Shown here one piece after another: positions 52,859 to 61,848 of a stretch of 64,000 nucleotides of DNA. The position numbers and the translations under genes were made by a program. This DNA is from an uncultured Lachnospiraceae bacterium. GTDB taxonomy: Bacteria; Bacillota; Clostridia; Lachnospirales; Lachnospiraceae. The notes beneath the pieces were generated by a model. That model had not been told where the DNA came from, made no database searches, and was given only the letters and a program-made list of their open reading frames with translations. Where the stretch lies: NCBI GenBank assembly GCA_910577645.1, contig CAJTOL010000004.1:129100-193099 (forward strand), given 5' to 3'. Within the stretch, counting starts at the first letter, position 1; each line of letters begins with the position of its first letter.

Positions 52859-53032
52859 TTAAGCGAACATATTCAGCAGCGCCAGAACCACCCACATAAT
52901 CCCCAATACGATATGGACAATTTTAAGAGACTTCCTATCCGTGTTAAATACAAGAGCCGCGCTGTACATTGCCAGTATCAATTCCAAAAATGTCACCACA
53001 TTCACTGGGTTTAATCCTGTTGTTCCTAACAT
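52859..53032 (-). CDS. 57-residue two-helix membrane protein, Asp4/Asp5 (SecE/SecG)-like candidate
   Basis: ATG at 53032 with AGGAGGAAGATT before it opens a frame of 57 codons to TAA at 52859. The product has two hydrophobic helices (about 10-29 and 37-56) joined by a short charged turn TDRKSLK, a SecG-like hairpin. In streptococcal accessory Sec loci two tiny membrane proteins, Asp4 and Asp5, follow gtfB and act like SecE and SecG. This gene occupies just that place, 33 bases after gtfB. Sequence similarity is too weak to decide which one it replaces. It is shorter than usual gene-calling limits and is easily missed. Confidence 0.7.
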   Translation of the reverse strand: MLGTTGLNPVNVVTFLELILAMYSAALVFNTDRKSLKIVHIVLGIMWVVLALLNMFA

Positions 53033-53065
53033 AATCTTCCTCCTGCTATTAATGTTAAAAATAGT

Positions 53066-54418
53066 TTATTTCAAAAGAGCCGCATAGGCAGCTGTCTCTT
53101 CTGACATTGCCTCCCGTTTCTGCAAATCAATATGCTCCCGGATCTGATCGTCCTGATCCATAATCCGTTTTAAAAAGTCAATCAGCCTCTCGTGGCTGTC
53201 AAATACATGCTCTGCCGGGATAAGGTTTTTGTTGTGTAATGTCTGTTTAAATCCAAGAATTAGCTGATCATGCAGAAACGCCTGTTTCACTGCCGATACA
53301 ATCTCTCCTTCGTGGTTGATATCCAGATAGTAGTCGCAGGTATCAAACAGCTGGTCTATGATTTCTGTCCGCGCCCCCGGATACAGGGTCACATTCTCAT
53401 ATTGGGACAAGCTCATCAGTTTGGAGGACATTTCCGTAATGGCGGCAATATAAAAGTGCATCCCGGGAAGCGCCTTTATCAGCTCCTCACACTTTTCAAT
53501 CCGGTCAGAATTGGTGCAGATCAGCGCTTTATTCTGAAAGGTATTCTTTCTGCTGTATTCATAGACAAATCCCAGAGTACTCATCACTTCCTTTGAAGCC
53601 CCCAACTGAACCAGCTTCTCATAGCTGTCCTTTTTTTGTACGTAAATGGTTCTTGTCCGTCTGGACTGTCCGGAGAGAATCATTTGCATATTGCCGGGGA
53701 TGTCATTTCTGACCCCTTCCTGCCAGAAGAGTACATCCTCTTTTCTTCCCTCTGGCATCCGCTCTGATACAAACAGAGGGGTGGACAGGGAGTTAAAAAA
53801 GATTCTGCTTCCCATGGCTTTCAACTCCTCCAAAAGCTGCAAAACCAAATCCACCTTGTTTTTAAATATATAAACCTTGCCCTTCCGGTTGAGGATAATA
53901 TCATGGGTCACGAAATTTTCCAGCAAGGTTTCCCTTCCTTCCCCGTCAAAATATGCTTTGCAGAACCGTTTCCCTTCCTTGTTAAAAAAAGTCCTGGCAT
54001 ATAAAGCACCGTACCGGTTGTAGTGATCACTGGAACGGACTGTCCCTTTTTCATCCATCCAGTCTACCACCCGCACCAGCCTTTCGTGCTTTGGTTCCGC
54101 GTAAAAGATACGCCCCCGCTCCCGGTGCAGATCGTACACCTTTCCTCCGGAATTGTTGGCGTCAATCGCCCAATAGTCCGGAACATTGATCTGGTTAAAA
54201 TACCTTGCCCTCCCCGGCGTCTTACCACTTTTCTGAAAATCGCCGCTGAAATACTGGTAAACAGAGATCACATCCTCCGGGAAAAATCCATCGTCCTCAA
54301 TTACAATTACCGGCCCTGCAAAGCCGGAGCTGCGGAAGGATTGGTGAAGCATCTGGCTGTCTTCCCCATAGTTATCCAATAAAAGAACCGCATCCGTTAG
54401 CCCACGATAGCTTTCCAT
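53066..54418 (-). CDS. gtfB: Accessory Sec glycosylation chaperone GtfB
   Basis: 450 residues, the length and type of GtfB, the non-catalytic partner that holds the serine-rich substrate on GtfA. It has a GT-B-like fold with an N-terminal part of the DUF1975 type shared with GtfA (FFNKEGKRFCKAYFDGEGRE) and a degenerate C-terminal half (NVTLYPGARTEIIDQLFDTCDYYLDINHEGEI). It overlaps gtfA by 22 bases, so the two subunits are translationally coupled. Together they add the first GlcNAc to serine and threonine of the adhesin in the cytoplasm. Confidence 0.92.
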   Translation of the reverse strand: MESYRGLTDAVLLLDNYGEDSQMLHQSFRSSGFAGPVIVIEDDGFFPEDVISVYQYFSGDFQKSGKTPGRARYFNQINVPDYWAIDANNSGGKVYDLHRERGRIFYAEPKHERLVRVVDWMDEKGTVRSSDHYNRYGALYARTFFNKEGKRFCKAYFDGEGRETLLENFVTHDIILNRKGKVYIFKNKVDLVLQLLEELKAMGSRIFFNSLSTPLFVSERMPEGRKEDVLFWQEGVRNDIPGNMQMILSGQSRRTRTIYVQKKDSYEKLVQLGASKEVMSTLGFVYEYSRKNTFQNKALICTNSDRIEKCEELIKALPGMHFYIAAITEMSSKLMSLSQYENVTLYPGARTEIIDQLFDTCDYYLDINHEGEIVSAVKQAFLHDQLILGFKQTLHNKNLIPAEHVFDSHERLIDFLKRIMDQDDQIREHIDLQKREAMSEETAAYAALLK

Positions 54419-55887
54419 CCCTGCTCCACCTCCTTTGTCAGAAATTTTCTGGCCTTCTCATAAGAATGGTTATGAAAGCTTTCCAAATCCGCTTCGGTAA
54501 ACAAACGTATCAACCGATCGGTCAGCGCCTCTATCTTTTCCTTTGCTGTCATATGCTCATCTACCGGAATGAGATACCCGTTTTCGCCGTCATCAATAAA
54601 AGTAGGATTGCCGTACCGCACATCAAAGCCGATAATAGGAAGCCCGCCTCCAACGGCTTCCATAAGGGTCAGCCCAAAGCCCTCGCTGGTGGAGCCGGAC
54701 AGGTATAATTCATAGTCCTGATAAATTTCCTTCATATTCTGCTGTCCCCGGAGGACAATATACTTTTCCGCCCCGTGCTTTTTGATCAACTCCCGAAGCT
54801 TCTGCTCCTCGCCGCCTTTCCCATAAATATCCAGGGAAAGCTGGGGAACAGTCTCCCGCGCCTTTACCGCTGCTTCTATAATCCAGTCAATATGCTTCTC
54901 CGAAGCCAGTCTGGAGGCTGTCAGGATAGAATAGGGCCTGCGGTTTGCCACAGGGTATTTCAGCTCCTCCAGGCTGCCTACCGGTATGGTATAAACCGTT
55001 GGCGCAACGCCCTTATATTTGAGAAACTGCTCCTTTAGCAGCTTATTCTGCTCGTCTGTAGCCGTAACGTAAAAATCTATATGTTTATCCATAGCAAAGG
55101 AATATTCATAATAATTATTCCACAGGATATTGTTTTCATCGGTTCCCCTTTCGCTGAAGTGATCCGCGTGAATAATAATCCCTATCCGGGCCGCCCCTGC
55201 ATGCCGCAAAATCGCCTGCCCAATTCCCGTCGTCCGGTCAACTATCACCGTATCCTTTTTTGTCAGGTTCAGCCTGGATACCATATATCCTACCAGCTCT
55301 TCCTTAGAACAGAAAAGCTGATCCGGGAATTGGTACATTACCTTTCCGTCATCGTTGATCTCCTCATAGGCCACCGTACCGTCCTCATTGAAAAACCGCC
55401 GCAGATACATATGGGCCTTCTTGTCCAGAGGCGCATAATATTCCGAGAACACCCTTCCATAGGTAAAATAGTCTTTCCGGATCAGAAGTCCCCCTGAGAC
55501 AATCTCTACCCGGTGAACCCGGTCTGACTTCTCGTCTGTAAAGTAAACCGCATAGAAGTTATTATTTCCCTGGAAAACGATCCGCCCTGTCTTCCCGGTT
55601 CTGGTATATGTATAGCCCTTTGAAGGAAGAGTTTCTCTCAGTTCTTTTAAGGTATACGAAACGGGGGCGATCTTTTGATCCGTAAAAAACGTATACAGCC
55701 AGATGATCTCTGAATCTAAGAATCCGATATTCCTTGTCAAGTGTTCAATATTCTCCGATGTAATCATGTCCGTAAAGATAAACTTTGCGTCGACCCCGAT
55801 ATTTCTCAGCATTGCGGCCCGGTAGCTCTGGGCATACTCGACTCCGCTGGACGCCCACCCTATGCCAAGGTTAAAATTATAAATCAT
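54397..55887 (-). CDS. gtfA: Accessory Sec O-GlcNAc transferase GtfA
   Basis: 496 residues. The N-terminus MIYNFNLGIGWASSGVEYAQ is a near signature of GtfA. An inserted beta-meander (about 90-190, DUF1975) mediates binding to GtfB and the acceptor. The catalytic GT4 domain follows, with the ASRLASEKH loop near 320 and the E-x7-E motif in SEGFGLTLMEAVGGGLP near 405. It transfers GlcNAc from UDP-GlcNAc to Ser/Thr. It is coupled to gtfB and follows secA2 with 46 bases. Confidence 0.96.
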   Translation of the reverse strand: MIYNFNLGIGWASSGVEYAQSYRAAMLRNIGVDAKFIFTDMITSENIEHLTRNIGFLDSEIIWLYTFFTDQKIAPVSYTLKELRETLPSKGYTYTRTGKTGRIVFQGNNNFYAVYFTDEKSDRVHRVEIVSGGLLIRKDYFTYGRVFSEYYAPLDKKAHMYLRRFFNEDGTVAYEEINDDGKVMYQFPDQLFCSKEELVGYMVSRLNLTKKDTVIVDRTTGIGQAILRHAGAARIGIIIHADHFSERGTDENNILWNNYYEYSFAMDKHIDFYVTATDEQNKLLKEQFLKYKGVAPTVYTIPVGSLEELKYPVANRRPYSILTASRLASEKHIDWIIEAAVKARETVPQLSLDIYGKGGEEQKLRELIKKHGAEKYIVLRGQQNMKEIYQDYELYLSGSTSEGFGLTLMEAVGGGLPIIGFDVRYGNPTFIDDGENGYLIPVDEHMTAKEKIEALTDRLIRLFTEADLESFHNHSYEKARKFLTKEVEQGWKAIVG

Positions 55888-55933
55888 CTCTGTTTCCCAT
55901 ATCCTTTGCTTTTATTTTTGCTTTCCATACTGG

Positions 55934-58270
55934 TCAGGGGAATAGCACATGCATTTCTCCTGTTTTGCTGTATTCCTTTTGCCCCAGGAAAATGTTTCTT
56001 ATAATTTCCCGCTTAATAGTTTTTTCCATCAGAAGGAAGGAATTATAGGCCTCCTCCTGGTATTCGAACACAGGGTTCCTCTGAGCTGTAGACCGGCCAC
56101 TGACAACGTACTGCAGCTGCTGCAGGTAATCCACCTGCTCTACCCACGCATCATCAAGTGCACGCAGGCAGCAGAGGCGGATGTATTCTCTTAATTCATC
56201 TTCTGACAAAAACGTTTTTATTTTATTCTTCCATACTGCGGATACATAAGATAATAGTGCCCGTTTTAACAGCTTTTTCTCGGTCCGCTTTTTTACCGGC
56301 CCTATGCTCAAAAACCGGCTGCTCAAATTATAGGTGATATTATCCAATACATATCTGGTAATATCGCCTGTAGCAAGCTCCCTGTGGTCTTTCAGAAACA
56401 TCCGAACACTTTCTTCAGCCAGTTGCTGCACGGTCTCCAGCTCCAGGCTTCCGCCGTCCAGCAGCCGGTTTCTTACATCATACATCATTGCCCTCTGACG
56501 TTTCATTACCTTGTCGTAGTCCACTGAACGTTTTCTCTGGGAAACCGCCTGCTCTTCCAAGAGCTTTTGTGTCCCGTTAATCAGCTTTTTCAGCTTTCGT
56601 TTGGAAATCCACCTATCTTTATCTACATACCGTTCCAGTATCTTCTCCCCTATTGCAGAGACGGTGTCATCCTCAAGAGAGACGAAAAACTGACTGCTTC
56701 CCGGATCCCCCTGTCGGCCTGCCCGGCCTCTTGCCTGCCGTTCCAGGCGGATATTGGCCATGCGGCCGATTCCGATAACCACAAGCCCGCCTAACTCCCT
56801 GGCTCCCGGCCCCAGCCGGATATCCGTCCCCCGGCCCGCCATGCCGGTAGATACAGTAATCGTCCCTTTCTGTCCGGCCTCCTTAATGATTTGTGCTTCC
56901 CAATATGCATTATTGGCATTGAGCACACTGTGGGCCACCTGCTTTTCAAGCAATACGCGGGAAATCAGCTCCGTATCGGCGATAGTGGAGGTTACAATCA
57001 ACACCGGCTGTCCTGTCTCATGGCGCCTTAACACCTCCTTTACCGCCTCCTCATACTGGATCTCCGCATTTTTGAAAAATAGATCCGGTTTATCCTCCCT
57101 CTGAAGAGGCCGGTTAGGCGGGATAACCGCCACCTTCTTTTTATAGACCTTGTATAACTCCCTCCTGGCATCCGCGATGGTACCGCTCATCCCCGACATG
57201 CGGGGAAACAGCAGAAACAGGTTTTGAAAGGTTATAGAAGCAACCGATCTATTTTCCTGGGTAATCTTTAACTTTTCCTTGGCCTCAATGGCCTGATGCA
57301 TACCGCCTCTCAGCTTCATACCGGTCAGGATCCTTCCAGTACCATTATCTAACAGCGACACCTCCCCCTTTTCCGTCACCACATAGTCCTTATCCCTTTC
57401 CATAACAATATGGGCTTTTAAGGCAAGAGTTACATGCCGGTTCAGCTCGAAGTTCTCTGCCGCATAAAATTTTTCTATCCGGAAGTACTGTTCCGCATAG
57501 GCCACCCCTTCGTCTGTCAGCCATACGCTTTTCTCTTCCTCTATATAATCCCGTTCCGGCTGCAGGGTGGTCACAAAGAAATCTGCCAGTTCGTAAAGGT
57601 TTGACTGAACCCGGGGAACCCCGGATATAACCAGAGGCATGGTAGCCGCATCCATCAGCACCATATCCGCCTCGTCGATAATCACATAATAAAACTCCCT
57701 CATAAAGCGATCCTGGGCGCTGGATACCAGGTTATTCAAAAGATAGTCAAAGCCAAGGGTGGAGTGGGTGGTATAGACAATATCCGCGTCATAAATCCGG
57801 CGCTTTCCCTCATTTCTAAGGCCTTCCCTCAGTTCCTTATCTACCCCTGAGCGCACTGTCAGCCCCAAAAACTCGTATACCGGCCCCATCTCCCGGGCAT
57901 CCCGATCCGCCAGATACTCATTGGCTGTAACCAGCATAGTACTTTTTCCTGTCAGCGCGTTAAGGTAAAGGGGCATAGTGGCTGTCAGCGTCTTCCCCTC
58001 GCCGGTATTCATCTCCGCCAGATAACCGTAATGCAGCGCGATTCCTCCCAAGATCTGGCAGTCATATGGTTCCTTGCCCAGAATCCTCCGATCTGCCTCG
58101 CATACTACCGCAAAGGCTTTCGGAAGGATGCTGTTTGTTGACATTCCTTTGGAAATACATGTCCGGAACTCTTCTGTCTTCCGTCTTATGGCGCTGTCGC
58201 TTAATTGCCTTACCGCCTGCTGCTCTTTTTTTACTTTTTTTAATATCTGATAAAGTTTCCTATTCTTCAT
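55934..58270 (-). CDS. secA2: Accessory Sec translocase ATPase SecA2
   Basis: 778 residues, typical for SecA2 of accessory Sec systems. Walker A is MNTGEGKT at 87-94, the DEAD-type box VIIDEADMVLMD at about 196-207, and the helicase motifs TAGMAGRGTDIRLG-like and QARGRAGRQGDPG occur near 470-530. It ends in a short tail without the zinc-binding CxCx8CH region of housekeeping SecA. It drives export of the glycosylated serine-rich protein through SecY2. Its start overlaps asp3 by 11 bases. Confidence 0.97.
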   Translation of the reverse strand: MKNRKLYQILKKVKKEQQAVRQLSDSAIRRKTEEFRTCISKGMSTNSILPKAFAVVCEADRRILGKEPYDCQILGGIALHYGYLAEMNTGEGKTLTATMPLYLNALTGKSTMLVTANEYLADRDAREMGPVYEFLGLTVRSGVDKELREGLRNEGKRRIYDADIVYTTHSTLGFDYLLNNLVSSAQDRFMREFYYVIIDEADMVLMDAATMPLVISGVPRVQSNLYELADFFVTTLQPERDYIEEEKSVWLTDEGVAYAEQYFRIEKFYAAENFELNRHVTLALKAHIVMERDKDYVVTEKGEVSLLDNGTGRILTGMKLRGGMHQAIEAKEKLKITQENRSVASITFQNLFLLFPRMSGMSGTIADARRELYKVYKKKVAVIPPNRPLQREDKPDLFFKNAEIQYEEAVKEVLRRHETGQPVLIVTSTIADTELISRVLLEKQVAHSVLNANNAYWEAQIIKEAGQKGTITVSTGMAGRGTDIRLGPGARELGGLVVIGIGRMANIRLERQARGRAGRQGDPGSSQFFVSLEDDTVSAIGEKILERYVDKDRWISKRKLKKLINGTQKLLEEQAVSQRKRSVDYDKVMKRQRAMMYDVRNRLLDGGSLELETVQQLAEESVRMFLKDHRELATGDITRYVLDNITYNLSSRFLSIGPVKKRTEKKLLKRALLSYVSAVWKNKIKTFLSEDELREYIRLCCLRALDDAWVEQVDYLQQLQYVVSGRSTAQRNPVFEYQEEAYNSFLLMEKTIKREIIRNIFLGQKEYSKTGEMHVLFP

Positions 58271-58706
58271 CTGTTACTTCCGTTATCGCTATAGAATGAA
58301 AATTAAGATGGGTTATGCCGCCGTTAATCAACTGCAGCTCATAACTGAAGGTTTTTAAAGGGCACTGAAACTCTCCCTCGCCGTCCCGTATAATCTGGCT
58401 TCCTGCTTCTGCATCGTAGCGATCGTAAAAAATAAGCCTTAAAAGTAACCCTCCCGCCGGTTTTGCAGATGCGTCCAGGTTGATATGGTACCGTCCCTCG
58501 CCGTCTATCATGGGAAGGGCCGGTTCCACACGCATCACCTGATAATTTGTTTTAGAGAACCAGCGTTTTATCACCGCCCCCGGCTGTATCAGTTGATTTT
58601 TAAACTCCACATTGTCCTTTGCATGGAAATAAAGTTCTGTTCCGGAGATATAAGAATCCTTTGCATATTCATTCCAATAAATTTTCCACGATTGGCCTGT
58701 TATCAT
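58260..58706 (-). CDS. asp3: Accessory Sec protein Asp3
   Basis: 148 residues with the beta-sandwich look of Asp3, the carbohydrate-binding-module-like subunit of the Asp1-Asp2-Asp3 complex. N-terminus ITGQSWKIYWNEYAKDSYISG, the middle YHINLDASAKPAGGLLLRLIFYDRY and the late FSYELQLINGGITHLNFHSI match the family. It overlaps asp2 by four bases and secA2 by eleven. Confidence 0.93.
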   Translation of the reverse strand: MITGQSWKIYWNEYAKDSYISGTELYFHAKDNVEFKNQLIQPGAVIKRWFSKTNYQVMRVEPALPMIDGEGRYHINLDASAKPAGGLLLRLIFYDRYDAEAGSQIIRDGEGEFQCPLKTFSYELQLINGGITHLNFHSIAITEVTDEE

Positions 58707-60247
58707 CTCTGCCCGCCTGTTTTCTTTTCTGTCTTATTAAAATCATTTTCAATGATGGCCCGATATTGGCTCACAAACCACTGGACAATCCCATTGGTAT
58801 TATCGTTGTGTCGGCCATGAAGACCTTTGCCGTAGATTCTTACCCCCGCATCCTTTAAGTGAGACTGAAGGTTCTCATAGGCATTTTCGTCCATTTCATC
58901 CTCAATCATATATGCCACTGCAAACCGAGTTTTGCTCCAGTCCGTACGGTCAAACCTATCCCAAAACCTACGGTTCATCTGTTCTATCGCATCCGGCTCC
59001 AAGCTGCCATATGCTTTGTAAAGGACATCCAGCCAGGGATGAGTGCCATCTGGTGATCTCAGCCGCTCATTTCCGGCTACATTCCCGATACTAGCCAAAG
59101 GTTTTCCTACTAAAATGGTATTGGGCCGGATCTTGCAGCCGTAATACAGCGCCCCGAATGTCCCCATGGAAAGCCCTGACAGGATCACATCGGAATTTTG
59201 AAATCCCAGTTTCTCTATATGCTCCCGCAATATCCCTTCCAGAGCGCTTTCATACTCTTCTGAGCCGATATAAAAACTTCCTCCCTCCAGCCTGGCCTCT
59301 GCAATCAGAAGGAAAGGATGCTGCATCTTCCTTATCATATAATACCCTTCAAACCCCTCCTTAGTCTTATAACCGGAAAAGTAAACATTAAGGGGCGGTC
59401 TTAGGTTGCCCGGATCAAAATAGTAAAAAATCTCTTCTCGTGCTGATGTAACTTTCCTTTCTCCTCCAGGCAGGAAATTCCCTTTCCCCCTTCTGGATCT
59501 ACGATCATGTAGGGCGATAACAGACAGGCGTCCCTTCCCCTTTGCCTTTAGAGAAGCAAATAGATATCCCCTTTTTCCACTTTTATTAGAAATACAGACA
59601 AGCTCCTCCAATTCCTTTTCTGAAAAAATCCATACATCAGAAAAATGGGGTTCCACACCATAGGTAAAATAAAAATTAGACAACTCCAGAGATATTTCTA
59701 CAGTATCGTCCTTTTCATATTCCAGCCAAAACTCTGTACTTTGGTCTTCAAAAAAGGGAAGATTATTTCTCCAAAAAACAATCTGTGTCAGCTCATTTCC
59801 ATAATCCCCCTCCAGCTCCACCTTTTCCATGCCCTTCCATGAGACTCTTCCTTTAAACCCTTGGGCCACGGCAAGATCCTGCGGCCGATATTTCTCCCCA
59901 TAAGATCCTGAGAAATAGTCCGGCAGCTCTTTCTCCAGGAGAAGCTTTAATTCTTCCTCAGAAATTCGTTTTCCCATTTTTCTCAAAAAAAGCTGCTGGG
60001 TTTCGCTTCCCTCTTTTAAAGGAACCTTTTCCGTAAGGAACAGGCAATAAGCCCTCATAAACCGGATCAGATAATCAAATTCACCGCCGGTAATTTCCCG
60101 ATCCAGAATGATCACCTCAAAGTCCCTTTCCGGCAATTCGGCAAAATCCGGTTCGTAATGCCACTCCGCGCACTCTAATACCGGAAAAACCTTACTGAAA
60201 TCTTCTGTTCCCAGCTGCAATACCCGTACTGTTTCCAATGCTGACAA
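58703..60247 (-). CDS. asp2: Accessory Sec protein Asp2 (glycan acetyltransferase)
   Basis: 514 residues. The C-terminal half is an alpha/beta hydrolase fold with Ser360 in GLSMG, acidic residues 449-453 in MIEDEMD and His480 in GRHND. These positions nearly coincide with S362, E452 and H482 reported for Streptococcus gordonii Asp2, which acetylates GlcNAc on the adhesin. The triad is intact, so activity is expected. The start is a TTG at 60247 or the TTG at 60238; both lie within the end of asp1, giving an overlap of about 50 bases. The start is therefore not certain. Confidence 0.93.
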   Translation of the reverse strand: MSALETVRVLQLGTEDFSKVFPVLECAEWHYEPDFAELPERDFEVIILDREITGGEFDYLIRFMRAYCLFLTEKVPLKEGSETQQLFLRKMGKRISEEELKLLLEKELPDYFSGSYGEKYRPQDLAVAQGFKGRVSWKGMEKVELEGDYGNELTQIVFWRNNLPFFEDQSTEFWLEYEKDDTVEISLELSNFYFTYGVEPHFSDVWIFSEKELEELVCISNKSGKRGYLFASLKAKGKGRLSVIALHDRRSRRGKGNFLPGGERKVTSAREEIFYYFDPGNLRPPLNVYFSGYKTKEGFEGYYMIRKMQHPFLLIAEARLEGGSFYIGSEEYESALEGILREHIEKLGFQNSDVILSGLSMGTFGALYYGCKIRPNTILVGKPLASIGNVAGNERLRSPDGTHPWLDVLYKAYGSLEPDAIEQMNRRFWDRFDRTDWSKTRFAVAYMIEDEMDENAYENLQSHLKDAGVRIYGKGLHGRHNDNTNGIVQWFVSQYRAIIENDFNKTEKKTGGQR

Positions 60248-61820
60248 TAACCTCTTTCCATTGTTTGATCAAATACTGTGTGGTGTGGTTTTTTCCAAGC
60301 TCGTAAGACTGGATAACCGCCTCATTCCAGTTGCCAATGCTCTCCAGATAATACTCCAAATCTTTTCCTAATTTAGCCAGCTCCGTATTAACCCGCCCGT
60401 TTTTTCCGGAACGCATATACCGTGTGGCAGTCCTTAAAACCTGGGGAACTCCCATACTGACGCAGGATATCTGTAAAAATAGATCCGGTGTGTCCGCCAG
60501 ATCCACCAAAAGCCGCTGCTCCCTTACGCATTTATTGACTGAAAGCTCATCTACGCATTGCTCTACGATAAACAAAATCGGGATCTGATTCTCCTCATCC
60601 AGAGGGTTCTCGGATTTGTTCGAATCTTCTTTTCTGGCCCATCCAGAAGGATAATCACTGCGCCTTAATATTTCCCTGACTTCTGTTAGCAAAATGTCCG
60701 CCCGGTTAAATTCCGCATTTCTGGTAAACAGATGTACCCGGGCATCCTTATTTTTCTCCAGATATGCCGCCAGCTGCTTTACCGCTCCCTCCAGAATCCC
60801 CTCCGGCAGATGATCTACAGGAAACAAAATCTTCTGTACATTCAGCTGCTGGCTGATTCCCGGATCCATCCGCGTATCATAGGGAGGAATGCTCTTTTTT
60901 GCTGCATTTTCCAAGCCTTTCTGCCTGGAAATCATTGCCAGGTTTTCTTCCGAATCTGTTACGATATAATCTCCCCGGGAAAGGATCTCCACCGCCGCCT
61001 GATTCCCATCCAATGGAAACCTATTTTCAAAGACGGAAAAGCAGGTTTTCCTGCCTGCCAGCAGCCTGCCCAGCAGGCCTAAGTGCTGGGGATGCACTGC
61101 CGCACAAAACATATCCGCATGCCGGGTAGTCTCAAGAGCTTTCTTAAAGACCTCTTCGATGACTTCCTCCATGGAACCATAGGTATTTTTTGAAAAGGGT
61201 ACCTGCTTTTGGATTTTCGGTGTGCGGATTAGGTACTGATTGCTGCGAGGATTTACCGCCACATGGCCATCTGCGAAATGGCACAACTTCCAGACCCCTT
61301 TTTCTGTCAGATACTGATCATAGGCTTTGCTGCCGTTTTCATATACAGAGGTACAGGAGATAAAGCCTCTGTCATCGTATATATTTTTCCGGCTGATCTG
61401 CCCGTCCCGGTATAAATTCACCTGTATAAGATTCCCATATTCACCGAACTCGATCAGCGCATACTTTTCCTTATTTAGCATAGCAACGATGGAAAAAGGC
61501 GTATAGATAAATTCAATATCTTTGGGCCAATTAAGGTTATGGAAAGAAAGAACCGCCTGCTTTTTTCTCTGCACCTCCTGTATGGCGTCAAATACAGACC
61601 AGTAAGGAACCCGGAACACGCCTTGCCTATGGAGGAAATGCCTGAAATTAGGCGTATAAGACAATAGTAAAATCTTGTATTCACAGATAGAATTTCTCTG
61701 AAACAGCTGGATCTGCTTAACCGTGTCATCCGTTTCCGTCTTCATCCGGCGCCTGTACCAGAACTGTTCATCTTCTTTCCACTCATTCTTCAAGTACCAA
61801 GCTGGTATAAAATACAACAT
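60192..61820 (-). CDS. asp1: Accessory Sec protein Asp1
   Basis: 542 residues of the Asp1 family, which has a GT-B-like fold without catalysis and forms the scaffold of the Asp complex. Features are the start MLYFIPAWYL, the QEVQRKKQAVLSFHNLNWP segment near 90, an inserted beta-meander of GtfA type (FCEYGNLIQVNLY-like near 130, DDRGFISCTSVYENGSKAY) and a C-terminal Rossmann half ending in the ISC(V)SMGVPQVL region. It lies 28 bases after secY2. Confidence 0.93.
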   Translation of the reverse strand: MLYFIPAWYLKNEWKEDEQFWYRRRMKTETDDTVKQIQLFQRNSICEYKILLLSYTPNFRHFLHRQGVFRVPYWSVFDAIQEVQRKKQAVLSFHNLNWPKDIEFIYTPFSIVAMLNKEKYALIEFGEYGNLIQVNLYRDGQISRKNIYDDRGFISCTSVYENGSKAYDQYLTEKGVWKLCHFADGHVAVNPRSNQYLIRTPKIQKQVPFSKNTYGSMEEVIEEVFKKALETTRHADMFCAAVHPQHLGLLGRLLAGRKTCFSVFENRFPLDGNQAAVEILSRGDYIVTDSEENLAMISRQKGLENAAKKSIPPYDTRMDPGISQQLNVQKILFPVDHLPEGILEGAVKQLAAYLEKNKDARVHLFTRNAEFNRADILLTEVREILRRSDYPSGWARKEDSNKSENPLDEENQIPILFIVEQCVDELSVNKCVREQRLLVDLADTPDLFLQISCVSMGVPQVLRTATRYMRSGKNGRVNTELAKLGKDLEYYLESIGNWNEAVIQSYELGKNHTTQYLIKQWKEVIVSIGNSTGIAAGNRRFQ

Positions 61821-61848
61821 TGGGTATGGTTACATCCTTTCCAACAAA

